A stretch of 64,000 nt of DNA from Diplosphaera chodatii (lineage: Eukaryota > Chlorophyta > Trebouxiophyceae > Prasiolales > Stichococcaceae): assembly GCA_032358165.1 (NCBI GenBank), contig JAALGY010000020.1:806001-870000 (forward strand), in the 5' to 3' direction. Under the pieces are notes generated by a model. That model did no database searches and was not told the DNA's origin. It saw only the letters and a program-made list of their open reading frames with translations. Of the stretch, positions 1-8,806 are shown one piece after another. The position numbers and the translations under genes were made by a program. Numbering within the stretch: position 1 is the stretch's first letter; every line of letters starts with the position of its first letter.

Positions 1-2212
1 GGTGGCTACAGTAGCATGCTGTTAGCAGCGTACCTTTGTTGGGGTGTTCAGGTACAAGTCTGCAAAGGACAGCGCGCCCGCATCGGCGACCAGCACCCTG
101 AACCGCCGGTCGTCTTTCCAGGCGGTAGACTCCAACTCAGCCAGGTGGCCTGCGACAGGAAGCTTTTCACGTGGCACCTATTGCACCACACATATACTCT
201 GTTGTGCACTTTTCTCAGAAGGATTGTGCCTGGCACGTGGTGCACCTCACCTCAATGGTGCACCAAACAGCAGAGCAGGTGCACCCAGCTCCACAAGGGG
301 GTCGCATCCCTGTGTGCATGGCCATGACACTCAGCACAGGGGTGGCGTCCCACCTGCGCCGACGCCCAGGTGCAGCAGGTGCTGCCGCTGGCCAAACAGG
401 CCGTGCAGGTGGCCGCACAGGTAGGCCACCACCCCATGCGATGCCAGCAGCCCCCGGAGCGACCCGTCGTTTACATCCTCCTTCAGGCGCTTGGAACTGC
501 ATGCACAACATGGGCTACCGCATGAGCTGCCATGCCTCTCAGCTCAGTCTTTGTGCATCTGCTTCCATGTATGCATATTGATATCCACATGCTTACCATC
601 TGCCACACTGTCAAGCACATCCTTGCCTTGTGGGCAGGTGGTTGTGTGCGCCACTCTGAGCGGGGAGCCGGTCATAGCGGGCAGTGTCGGGGTGCACAAC
701 CACCGACAGCGGGTAATGCCCTGCCGCGACAACTACAGGCGCGCACCCGTGCAGCCTGCATATGGCATGTGAGCACAGCTAAAATAACACCGGGAGCACC
801 TCTGCAGCAGAGTTGGGCCAATTGTATGGACGCGGGGATTGTGTATAAGCTGTGGAACTCGCCCTGCTGATCAACCGTGTCCGTCGACTGCCTCACGCTC
901 AGGATGCTCAACACGCTTAGGTTGAATGCCACCCACTCTAGGAGTGTTGCAGTCAGCAGCCTGTTGTGTCCTTCATCGACGCGTCAACAGCAGCATGAAG
1001 CAATCAGAGGCTCACTGGTTGTGCGCGTCCAGCTTGAGCATCGCTGCGTCCACTTCTGCGAGCAGGGCGACGTCGGCGCGTCCAAAGAAGTCTGTCGGAC
1101 CCCGCAGCCCCGGTGAAGGCGTCAGGTCGATGGTCAGCACCACGGCCGCAGGGCATTCAGTGGTGCCGGGAGCTGCGGCAGAGCGCACCAAAACGGTCTG
1201 ACCCTCTGGCGTCTGCAGGCGTCTGCAGTTGCTTGTGCCTTGCAGCACTGAGACGATCATGGGATGGCGAAATGCGAGCACCTGCACCGCTGCGGTCTGG
1301 CAGCGGCAGCATAGACACACGCTGGGTGGCATTGCGTCGGCCGGCAGCGGCGTGTGTTGCAAAGTAATCTGGCGGCACACCCCTGCACCATGCCACACAG
1401 GTCTGCTGACGCAAGTGATGTGCAGTTTAGCAGGTCAACCAGCCTGAGCTCGGACATCTCGCAAGCGTACCGTTGGATGACGTCAAAGACATCATGATTC
1501 TGCACGCGCAAAGGTCCACCATCAGCCAGCATGACAGCGATTTTGTATAACAGAGCGGCTGGCCATGTCAGGTGCTCACCCCGCGCAGGTCCATTATAAC
1601 ATGTTCTGGCACGCCCCCTGCCGTTGCGTTATCGATCAGTCGCCGATACCTCTGCGCAGCATGCCAGCCCCACTTTCGACCCGATCTAGGTCAAATGGCG
1701 TTGATCTGTGCCCTGCAATAAGTCTGCTCGCCGCCAATCAACGACGAGACTCATCAAGCTGACCTGCCACTCTCCGGCATCCTGTGCTCCCCGCATGAGC
1801 TTCGTCTTGCCGTCGACCAAATCCCCAGTGAGCAGCAGCGCCCCGGGCGCAAGCGGGCGCAATATGTTTGATGCAAAGTAGCCCCAGTCCCCCTCTTTGT
1901 CGCCAAACTGCGGCAACTGTTGTACGGCGTAGCGGCTCAGGTGGATGTCGCTGACCTGCACGAACCAGGCGAGGCCGCCAGACGCCTGCATGCCTGCAGC
2001 ACATGACCAGCACTGGGCATTGACTTTTGCTGACAGTGGGGTCTTCTAGTCGAGAACTGCAGCCGTGGCAATACGTTGTTGTATTGTCACGACAGACAAG
2101 GGGGTTAAGACTCCGAGTTATACATGCGCTCACTTGCTGCAGAGCATGACTTCGCCAGGCAGATCAACGCCGTCAGGCATATCGCGGAGTGAGGGCGCAG
2201 CATAATGTTCAT
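1..2212 (-). CDS. TMEM62-like calcineurin-type metallophosphoesterase (partial, 3' end off window)
   Basis: Multi-exon gene; the window holds its N-terminal part. Exon 1 (2212-2134) gives MNIMLRPH followed by a hydrophobic stretch ending CSAA, a probable signal peptide; the next exon starts at 1993 in phase. Metallophosphoesterase motifs follow in order: VSDIHLSRY and TGDLVDGK (about 1955-1800), NHDVFD (about 1490-1465), GHYPLS (about 710), and YLCGHLHGLFG (about 430-400). TMEM62-specific stretches are also visible: TPSPGLRGPTDFFG (about 1120-1080) and WKDDRRFRVLVADAGALSFA (about 135-70). Known family members are secretory-pathway membrane proteins with a lumenal phosphoesterase domain and C-terminal membrane helices, which would lie beyond the left edge. 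Substrate is unknown. The family call is firm; borders of the middle exons are approximate. Confidence 0.82.
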
Positions 2213-2905
2213 ACCCACACCCACATGGAGCGTGTCTGACAACACAGGTTCTCAACAAGGATCAAACGACTTTCAGTACGCATTTGTTCAGTATCATACA
2301 GCGAAGACTGAGGCGAAGCTTCGGTGAATCTGCATTCAGATCATTGCAAGTCAAAGCATCCGGCAGAACCGTATTGCAAGGAGGTCTCAAGCTGTACGCT
2401 GCTAGGATCTCTAATGCCAATGACATGCGCGGTCAGATGCATTCTGCAGAAAGGAATCTGGGCTGAATGTCTGGATGCGTAGGGAGCGTGCCGTATGCGC
2501 TGTTTGCCGTACAGTACGGCGTATGGACTAGGGTTTGTCCAGGCTCGCGTCATGCCTCTGCCGAAGCTGCCTCGGTGGTGTGACCGTGTGAGCTTTGCGC
2601 TTGGGGCCTTGGGCTGTTCAGTTGAGGGTGGCAAGTCATTCAAGATAAGTCAGGGACGAAAGCAGCTGTAGCGCTGCGCATTGTAACGCTGCAGAGGAGT
2701 GCAGTTGCTTGCTGCTGGCAGTGTCCTGCCTCTTGAGCTCCCGCTTCAAGGTGAGGCTGGCCAACAACACGCAGGTTGATGAGAGCGCAGGACCAGTCAT
2801 ACACCAGCTGCGGTGCCGTACTCACCTGGAGCTTGCGCGTGCTGGCCATGACGCCCAAGGAATCTGCCTCGTTTCGCAGGCGAGTGCAACAGACCGCCCG
2901 GCGGG
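2213..2905. promoter_or_regulatory. Divergent intergenic region, TMEM62-like / PLAC8
   Basis: No gene recognised. It contains the 5' flanks of two divergent genes. A telobox-like CTAGGGTTT lies at 2528-2536. Short open frames here show no family resemblance. Confidence 0.4.
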
Positions 2906-4716
2906 ATGGCGCAGCCGGCCAAGGACGGCTACGAAGCCGCACCACTGCTTGATCACGCAGAGGCGGGCGTGCAGACGCCGGACTGGCAGCCCGAGCAGCC
3001 AGCGCCGCGGACATGGCATGGCAGTTTGTTTGCCTGCTGCGGCCCCCAGTGCGATGCGCTGGGCTGGACCATCTGCTTGGTGAGGTTCTGTCGGGCTTTG
3101 AGCAGCACACGCGTGCCGCACTGCTGTATGGACTGCATCCCAACTGGCACCTTAGCACTTCTGGTCTGCTGCAATCTGTTGCGTCTCGCAACAACAAGAG
3201 TGTTGCGTCTCACGCTTGCAGTCCTCTTGCACTCCTGGTCTGCTGCAATCTGTTGCGTCTCATGCTTGCAGAACACGATCTGTTGCGTCTCATGCTGCAG
3301 ATCACGCACTATTTGCCACCCGTGGTGTTTGGCATCAACGCGCGTAAAGCGCACGGCAAGTCTGCGCTGCGCGCTGGCGTCATCTTCGCCAACCTCATGT
3401 TCGTGAGCTGGGCCCACTACGCTGTCCAGGTGGGCTCCGCCCTGCGCTGGTGCTGCACCAATTGGTTGTAGCTCTGCAGCATCGTGTCCTTGTCTGCACG
3501 GTGCATTCACCGTGCATGCGCCGGTCACATCAAGAGCACATCAGAAGCAACCAGGAGAAGTTTTCTTGTGATCTCGCGCTCTTTGGTGACTCATGCATGT
3601 GACACTCTGGAACAATATGGTGCAGATGTCGCTCGTGGACAATGACTGCCTGGCAGACTTCATGCCACCCCCGGACAACCGCAGCCCCCGCCGCATGGGC
3701 CCAGCCTTCACGGAGTCCAACGGTGCGTGTGCGCATCTGTCGTGGATCGCAATGTAAGCTGTCGCGTGTGTATGTGCAGGTGCTTTATGGCCCCTGGCAG
3801 TGCTCTGTGACCGTTTTAACCTGTTGTCCTCCCGACCTGTTATCCGTGTGTTACTTCATCGCAGGCTCAATGCACCACTGGGCTGCAAAGCCCTTCGGTC
3901 GGCCCATGGACGCAGTCAAGGCCAGCAGCCCGCGCTGCATGCGCCTGATGCAGGTGTGAAGTCAGCAAGTGCACTCATACACATAGCCCTGTGGATGTGC
4001 ACCTTTGCCTGTGCTTCTCATAAAACCACATGCGAGGGTCGTGGTGTTGTTACGCTGGACATTTGCTTGGCGCAGGCATGCGTGCTGCTGAACCTGGCGA
4101 CGCTGGTGAACGCTCTGGTAGTGCTGGTGTACGGCGCGATGCTGCGCACCTCCATGCGCGAGCGCTTTGGCATCCATGGTGCGCATCTGGAATGATTGCA
4201 CGTGCATCGTCTCATCATGTTGTTTCATGTGTCGCCTGTCATGCACCTCGTCTGTTTGGGCTGTATTCTGCATGGAGACATCATGCAAACATGTCACCAA
4301 GGCACGACAGCTCGGTAGGTGTCATCAAGCACATGCTGACTTTGCATTGCGCTTGCTCACGCTAGGCTCGCGCTGCGGCGACCTGTTCGCATGGCTCTGC
4401 TGTGCGCCGTGCAGCATGTGCCAGGTGCGGTCGGGTGCTTGTCGTTTCTTTTCGTGCGCTTTGTTTTTGGTCTGCTATCTGTTGCTTGCAACAACACAGG
4501 CACCTCTGGTTGCAGTGGTCATGAGGCTGTCCAGGAAGAGACCTGTGTTTTTTCGTGTCGCAGGAGGCACGCACGCTGGCCGTCAACAATGTCGAGATGG
4601 GCCAGTGGAATGGGCCAACCCCAGGGCTGCCAGTCGTCTACTTTGCGGCTGCAGAGACGCAGGCACCCTCTGTGCCCGTCATGTCTGCCGACACCATCAA
4701 GCCAACCAAGGCGTGA
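2906..4716 (+). CDS. PLAC8-family cysteine-rich membrane protein
   Basis: Seven exons join in frame: 2906-3079, 3301-3429, 3626-3722, 3865-3953, 4076-4178, 4366-4424 and 4564-4716, giving about 267 residues from MAQPAKDGYEAAPLL to IKPTKA. The PLAC8 signature is split: SLFACCGPQCDALGWTICL near residues 40-58 and RCGDLFAWLCCAPCSMCQ near 200-217, followed by EARTLAVNNVEMGQWNG. Hydrophobic segments include VIFANLMFVSWAHYAV and VLLNLATLVNALVVLVYGAML. PLAC8 proteins in plants are membrane proteins linked to cell number, metal resistance or calcium influx; the substrate here cannot be told. All six introns have GT-AG borders and phases agree across every junction. Intron 1 carries internal repeats. 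A candidate TGTAA signal lies at 4992. Confidence 0.85.
3168..3300 (+). repeat. Degenerate direct repeats in PLAC8 intron 1
   Basis: The word TGTTGCGTCTC occurs four times (near 3177, 3202, 3251 and 3280). A longer unit, CTGGTCTGCTGCAATCTGTT, occurs twice. Three copies are followed by a splice-acceptor-like end (cttgcag, cttgcag, ctgcag); the last of these is the acceptor of exon 2. Confidence 0.75.
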
Positions 4717-5167
4717 AGCCGCATGGACGATGTCCAAGGATGATGCCATCAACGTCATGTGGAGAGAGAGCATATCAGGCCGCTGGGGCTGTCTAGGTAC
4801 CCCATGGTACCCGCCAAGCTGTAGGCGAGGTTCTGTGGGACGCCTGGCCTATCGTTGCTCAGCTGCTGCACAGGCTCTGGCAGCCCCTGATGCTCGAGTT
4901 CAGTGCTGTTGAAGCTTTCAAGTTCGTTGCTTTTGAGCCAATTTCACCGGCTGTCTTCTGATCTGTATCTGTAGTGTGATTTTGTTTGATCTGTAACCGG
5001 TTGATCTGAGCACCTCCCAATTCGACTGCATGATCACTTGCCATGTGGTATTCAACACAAATTGCGATTGCGAGGCAGCCATGTGCCACTGTGAATCAGC
5101 CACCCTGATCGGCCGCCAGGCATTAAGCAGAGAGTCATCCAACGACATATATTTGATGCTCTGGCAA
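4717..5167. other. Region 3' of PLAC8, upstream of ThrRS fragment
   Basis: No gene recognised. It should contain the 3' UTR of the PLAC8 gene. No N-terminal or class II motif 1 part of a threonyl-tRNA synthetase was found here, although the fragment downstream would need one. Confidence 0.4.
4992..4996 (+). terminator. Candidate polyadenylation signal TGTAA
   Basis: TGTAA is the usual polyadenylation signal in chlorophyte nuclear genes. It lies 276 bases after the PLAC8 stop codon. A five-base match is weak evidence by itself. Confidence 0.3.
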
Positions 5168-5700
5168 GATGAACCTGGAGGACGGACGTTCTACGGCCCC
5201 AGAATCGACATGAAGGTTTTGACCAGCTGCGGCGCAGGTTCCAGTGTGCCACCGTGCAGCTCGACTTTCAGCTGCCCATCAAGTGGGTCACCAGCGGCCT
5301 TTGCCTGCAGCCCTCTTCCTGCTGGTTCAGACTCTACTCCCACACTGCGTCTGTGCATTTTCTATGTACTGTGTATATCTGCTTTGCCATCGCCAGCAGC
5401 CATGCACCTGCGCAGTGCTGGTACACACTGCTGCACTCAAGTTTAGCTCGTTGTGCCATGCTTCAATGCTTTGCCATTGCGGCCCGGCAGAACCCTGCAC
5501 CTGCATTTTCACTGGCGATACCAAGATCAACACTCCTCCTGGCGTGCGCAGGTTTGGGCTGAGGTACAGCACGGAGGGGCAGACGTTGGAGGCGCCAGTG
5601 ATCGTGCACCGCGCGATCCTGGGCTTCGTGGAGTGCATGTTCGCCATCCTGACCGAGCAGTACGCCGGCAAGTGGCCTGCATGGGCTCAGCCCCCGCCAG
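5168..5700 (+). pseudogene. Threonyl-tRNA synthetase fragment (catalytic core piece, frameshifted)
   Basis: Two segments match the middle of the class II catalytic domain of ThrRS. The first reads DEPGGRTFYGPRIDMKV (5168-5218), then continues in another frame as [20 protein letters not shown] (5221-5280). The second, after an intron that still has plausible borders (about 5282-5550), reads FGLRYSTEG, then [18 protein letters not shown] and [12 protein letters not shown], ending near 5700. Between GTT (5216-5218) and GAC (5221) only two bases stand where the family has one residue, so a base has been lost. The editing and N-terminal catalytic parts are absent upstream, and the anticodon-binding domain is absent downstream. 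Conserved motif positions are altered: GSVERM has become GFVECM, and WPFWLSPRQ has become WPAWAQPPP. The functional gene is presumably elsewhere. Best read as a decayed partial duplication. Confidence 0.82.
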
Positions 5701-6023
5701 GTGAGCATTGCCTCAGACTCTGGGGACGGACTTCATAGCACAGCTGTATCCTGTCGAGCATTTCAGCAGCAGGAGTTGCTGGTCACTAACATGCCGCAAA
5801 GCACTGCAAACGGCATGCACCAAGCGGAATACAGATATAGGAGGCTTGCTTCCATGCATGTTGGTGCTGCGCCCGTGCCTATTGCTGCAACCTGTGCTGG
5901 GGTAATTATTGCAGGTGCTGCATTCCGATACTGCTGAATAAAGATGTGCATAACTGGATTCTGTGGTTGTGGACAGCGTTGATTCTGATGGGATACACGT
6001 GCGTACAGGAAAGTGGAATAATA

Positions 6024-6056
6024 CTAGTATGGGTGTGGGGAACTCTCAAGTTCCCC
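6024..6056 (-). mobile_element. Helitron-like 3' terminus (hairpin plus CTAG-T)
   Basis: Read on the minus strand, an 8-bp perfect stem (GGGGAACT / AGTTCCCC, 6056-6037) with a 4-base loop is followed after 9 bases by CTAG (6027-6024), then T. A short GC-rich hairpin about 10 bases before a CTRR end inserted next to T is the hallmark of a Helitron 3' end. The matching 5' TC end would lie at higher coordinates and was not found. CTAG lies within the palindrome ATACTAGTAT, so chance is possible. Confidence 0.4.
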
Positions 6057-6061
6057 AGTAA

Positions 6062-6120
6062 CATGGGAAAGCGAAGGGAAAGGGAAGGGAGGAAAATGGA
6101 AGGGAAAGGGAAGGGAGGGA
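6062..6120 (+). repeat. Polypurine tract, potential G-quadruplex
   Basis: Almost uninterrupted A/G sequence with repeated GGGAA and GGAGG words and more than four GGG runs. A pyrimidine-rich tract rich in CTTTCT and CTCCC lies about 75 bases downstream (6190-6238). The pair could fold back in a transcript or form triplex or quadruplex DNA. It lies in the 3' flank of LHCA1. Confidence 0.75.
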
Positions 6121-6251
6121 TATGTCTCTCTCAAAATTTCTTCTCTTATGCTTTACCATTGTACTGACAATACTAAACATCTTTTCCAAAATCCAACCCT
6201 TTCTTTCTCACTCCTCCCTTCTCTCTCCCCTCCCCACTTGCATCTTAGCGC

Positions 6252-6944
6252 TTAGAACGGAAGTGACACACCGTTCAGGGCGAAGTTGGCGTTCCATGGG
6301 TCCGCAATGTGGGCACGGAGGGCGGCAAGCGGTGACAGGCCGTTGGCAGCGTGCTGGCCGATGAAGCCGATGAAGGCGACCATGGCGAGGCGGCCGTTCT
6401 TCAGCTCCTTGGTCTTCAGCTCGTCGACGTTGCCCTTGGACAGGCCAAGAGGGTCGAACGGACCGCCAGGGTACTTGCGCTTAATGGCCTCCTCCTGTGT
6501 GCCACGCGCACTTTCCGCTCCAGCCATTGCCACAAATTCAACCGCCAGCAGCGTCTCCAGCGAGAACGGCAGCGGGGTGCCCAGGTACGAGGGGGAGCCG
6601 CCGGTCACTGCCCACAGGGGCGCGGACCACCAGTCACCAAGGCCCAGGATCTCGGGTGCCAGGGCGCCCGCCACGCCCAGCATCGCCCACCGCCCGTTCA
6701 TCAGCTCCGCCTCTGTGAAGCGCTCCAGCGAGGACTCGGTCCTGCCCAGGCCTAGCGGGTCGAAGCCATAGTTGGCTGGCAGGTCCTCCAGGTAGGACGG
6801 GGTGTCAGAGCCTGGCAGCCAGTTGCCTGCCTTGGCTGCAGCACGCACAACCACACCGCTGCGGGCTGCCTGTGGGCGAGCAACGCGGGTCTTGGCGACC
6901 AGCGCAGCTCCTGCAAGCTGGGATGCGAGCAGTGCGGACGCCAT
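6252..6944 (-). CDS. LHCA1: Light-harvesting chlorophyll a/b protein of photosystem I, LHCA1-like
   Basis: Single-exon gene encoding 230 residues, starting MASALLASQLAGAAL. Residues 1 to about 35 form a chloroplast transit peptide rich in Ala, Arg and Ser. The mature protein starts near KAGNWLPGSDTPSYLEDL. Three LHC helices are clear: helix B with NYGFDPLGLG and ERFTEAELMNGRWAMLGVAG, a middle helix around LLAVEFVAMAGAE, and helix A with YPGGPFDPLGLSKG then KELKNGRLAMVAFIGFIGQH. The GDWWSAPLWAV segment and the C-terminus WNANFALNGVSLPF resemble algal LHCA1. It binds chlorophyll a/b and carotenoid in the photosystem I antenna belt in thylakoids. The helix B ligand at the expected Chl a603 position is Asn (AELMNGR) rather than His. 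It is divergently transcribed from the next LHCA. Orthology to LHCA1 is likely but not certain. Confidence 0.9.
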   Translation of the reverse strand: MASALLASQLAGAALVAKTRVARPQAARSGVVVRAAAKAGNWLPGSDTPSYLEDLPANYGFDPLGLGRTESSLERFTEAELMNGRWAMLGVAGALAPEILGLGDWWSAPLWAVTGGSPSYLGTPLPFSLETLLAVEFVAMAGAESARGTQEEAIKRKYPGGPFDPLGLSKGNVDELKTKELKNGRLAMVAFIGFIGQHAANGLSPLAALRAHIADPWNANFALNGVSLPF

Positions 6945-7188
6945 GGCGACTGATAGCAGCGGGTACTTTGATGCACTTGACCCGGATGGCAGAGGATGAT
7001 GCGAGAGCGACTGCAGCCGCGCTGCACCAATTGCGCAGGCTTCGATCTGCAATCCGGGTCCACTAAACCCTAGCTTATCGGGAACCCGAGATCCTGCGTG
7101 AAGTGCCTGAGCACCCTGCCCACCGCGTGACCCTCCGCCCTTACGCCCGCAGCCGCTCACCTTGCACGGTCCAGCAGCTGCAGCAGCC
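6945..7188. promoter_or_regulatory. Shared divergent promoter of two LHCA genes
   Basis: Only 244 bases separate the two divergent LHCA start codons, so both core promoters and 5' UTRs must fit here. It contains CCAAT (about 7027) and a telobox word AAACCCTAG (7065-7073) within CACTAAACCCTAG. Shared light regulation of the pair is an inference. Confidence 0.6.
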
Positions 7189-7968
7189 ATGGCGTCCGCT
7201 CTGCTGTGCAACCGATCGGCACTCCTGGGGCAGGCACTTGCCGCCAAGCCCACTGCTGGTCGCGCCCAGGCCTCCCGCGTGGTCACCCAGGCCGCCAGCG
7301 CCCGGCCCGTGTGGTTCCCTGGAAACAAGCGCCCGGAGCATCTGGATGGCGACTTCGCTGATGCCCCTGGAAACTTCGGCTTTGACCCGCTGTCCCTGGG
7401 CAGCGACCCAGCGACGCTGAAGTGGTACCAGCAGGCAGAGCTGGTCCACAGCCGGTGGGCGATGGTGGCTGTGGCCGGCATCCTGTTCCCGGAGATCGCC
7501 ACCAAGGCGGGCACATTGAACGCGCCCATCTGGACTGAGGCCGGCCAGGTGTGGGCCAACGACCACCCGGAGATCCCCCAGGCGGCGCTGTTCTTCGTGG
7601 AGCTGCTGCTCATGGGCTGGGTGGAGACCAAGAGGTGGCAGGATTTCCGCAACCCTGGGTCACAGGGTGATGGCAGCTTCTTCGGCGTCACCGATGGCTT
7701 CAAGGGCAAGGGCAACGGCTACCCGGGTGGTCTCTTTGACCCGCTGGGCCTGTCAAAGGGCACAGAGGAGCAGCTGCGCAAGTACCAGGAGAACGAGATC
7801 AAGAACGGCCGCCTCGCCATGGTTGCGCTGCTGGGCTTCATCTTCCAGGCAGCCGCATTCCCTGGCAAGGGCCCAGTGCAGAACCTTGTCGACCATGTGC
7901 AGGCGCCATACACCACAACATTTGCGACCAACGGTGTATCGCTGCCATTCCTGAACCCGAACTGGTGA
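7189..7968 (+). CDS. Light-harvesting chlorophyll a/b protein of photosystem I (LHCA type)
   Basis: Single-exon gene of 259 residues starting MASALLCNRSALLGQAL; the ATG at 7189 is preferred because only a TTG lies upstream in frame. An approximately 40-residue transit peptide precedes RPVWFPGNKRPEHLDGD. Helix B carries NFGFDPLSLG and KWYQQAELVHSRWAMVAVAG with His at the Chl a603 ligand position. The middle helix includes ALFFVELLLMGWVETKRW, followed by NPGSQGDGSFFG. Helix A has YPGGLFDPLGLSKG then NEIKNGRLAMVALLGFIFQ. It belongs to the green-algal LHCA4-8 type group, but the exact orthologue cannot be fixed by eye. It acts in the photosystem I peripheral antenna. TGTAA follows the stop codon by only 6 bases, unusually close for a polyadenylation signal. 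Confidence 0.92.
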   Translation: MASALLCNRSALLGQALAAKPTAGRAQASRVVTQAASARPVWFPGNKRPEHLDGDFADAPGNFGFDPLSLGSDPATLKWYQQAELVHSRWAMVAVAGILFPEIATKAGTLNAPIWTEAGQVWANDHPEIPQAALFFVELLLMGWVETKRWQDFRNPGSQGDGSFFGVTDGFKGKGNGYPGGLFDPLGLSKGTEEQLRKYQENEIKNGRLAMVALLGFIFQAAAFPGKGPVQNLVDHVQAPYTTTFATNGVSLPFLNPNW

Positions 7969-8806
7969 GCGTGGTGTAAAACACAGCACATGCAGTCCAC
8001 CGGGGACCGCCATGCGCAACCGGCACAGCAGGGTGGTGGAAGGCAGCAGGATGGATGGGGGACACGAGGATGCTGAACCATGTACACACTGTTGGAAATA
8101 CTTGTTTCGTATGTTCCAACTTGATAAGCTTGGGAGACAGCATGTGAGGCAGGCAGCATTCTTGAGGCACAGCCGGTTTGTTGTGAATGGAATGATTGCC
8201 TTCAGCACAGAGCCTGCTACCCCCAACCTCTTGCAGCATGTTTGCACACCACTCGTCCCATCTGCACCATCAAACAGTGTATATCACTGTACGCACCAGA
8301 TCCACAGAAGGATGCCGCTGGTGCACCCCGGTGGCATGATTGCCTCTATATTTTTGAGGACGCTGCCGTCGGAAGAGAGCATATTGCCGAGATGAAAGAC
8401 GCTATATGCAGGTCGGCTCGGTAAACCGAGTGGCCAGCAAGCTGCCATAGACAGCGGCCACTGCGATGACACTGTTGGACAGTCGGCAGCGGCCCCTTCT
8501 ATAAGATGTAGATGCGGTACTGTAGGGTTGCACACCGAGATATATATGTTCACAACCGGACAACCAGCCCATGACACTGTTTTGTTCCTGTGCCTGCTGT
8601 CTGAACACGCACCGATAGCCCTCGTGCTGGCACCTGGCAAGGGCTCAGCAGACGCAACCTGCAAGCCTGCGACCTTCAGACTGCTTCCAGCTGCCAGTTC
8701 AGATCCAACTCGATAAGGACTTCGATCTTGCCCTGCCCCGGCGTCGCGCCTCTGTGCACAGCCAACTGTAGCGTGCAACGGCACCATACGCTCCTATACA
8801 ACAGCT
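7969..8806. other. Intergenic region between two LHCA genes
   Basis: No gene recognised. It holds the 3' flank of the second LHCA and the promoter of the third. Short open frames on both strands have no family features. Confidence 0.4.

Larger units (their letters stand above)
5701..6251. other. Intergenic region with hairpin and purine/pyrimidine tracts
   Basis: No gene recognised. It is more AT-rich than its surroundings in places and contains a 10-bp palindrome, a stable hairpin, a polypurine tract and a pyrimidine-rich tract, listed separately. It also carries the 3' flank of LHCA1. Confidence 0.5.

Noticed and set aside
5168..6056. The idea that a Helitron captured the ThrRS fragment
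   Set aside because: The Helitron-like 3' end is on the minus strand, so the element body would extend to higher coordinates, away from the fragment.
6252..7715. A 487-residue minus-strand open frame spanning LHCA1 and part of the next gene
   Set aside because: Only the last 230 residues are LHCA1. The rest is antisense to the second LHCA and crosses the divergent promoter; GC-rich coding DNA often stays open on the opposite strand.
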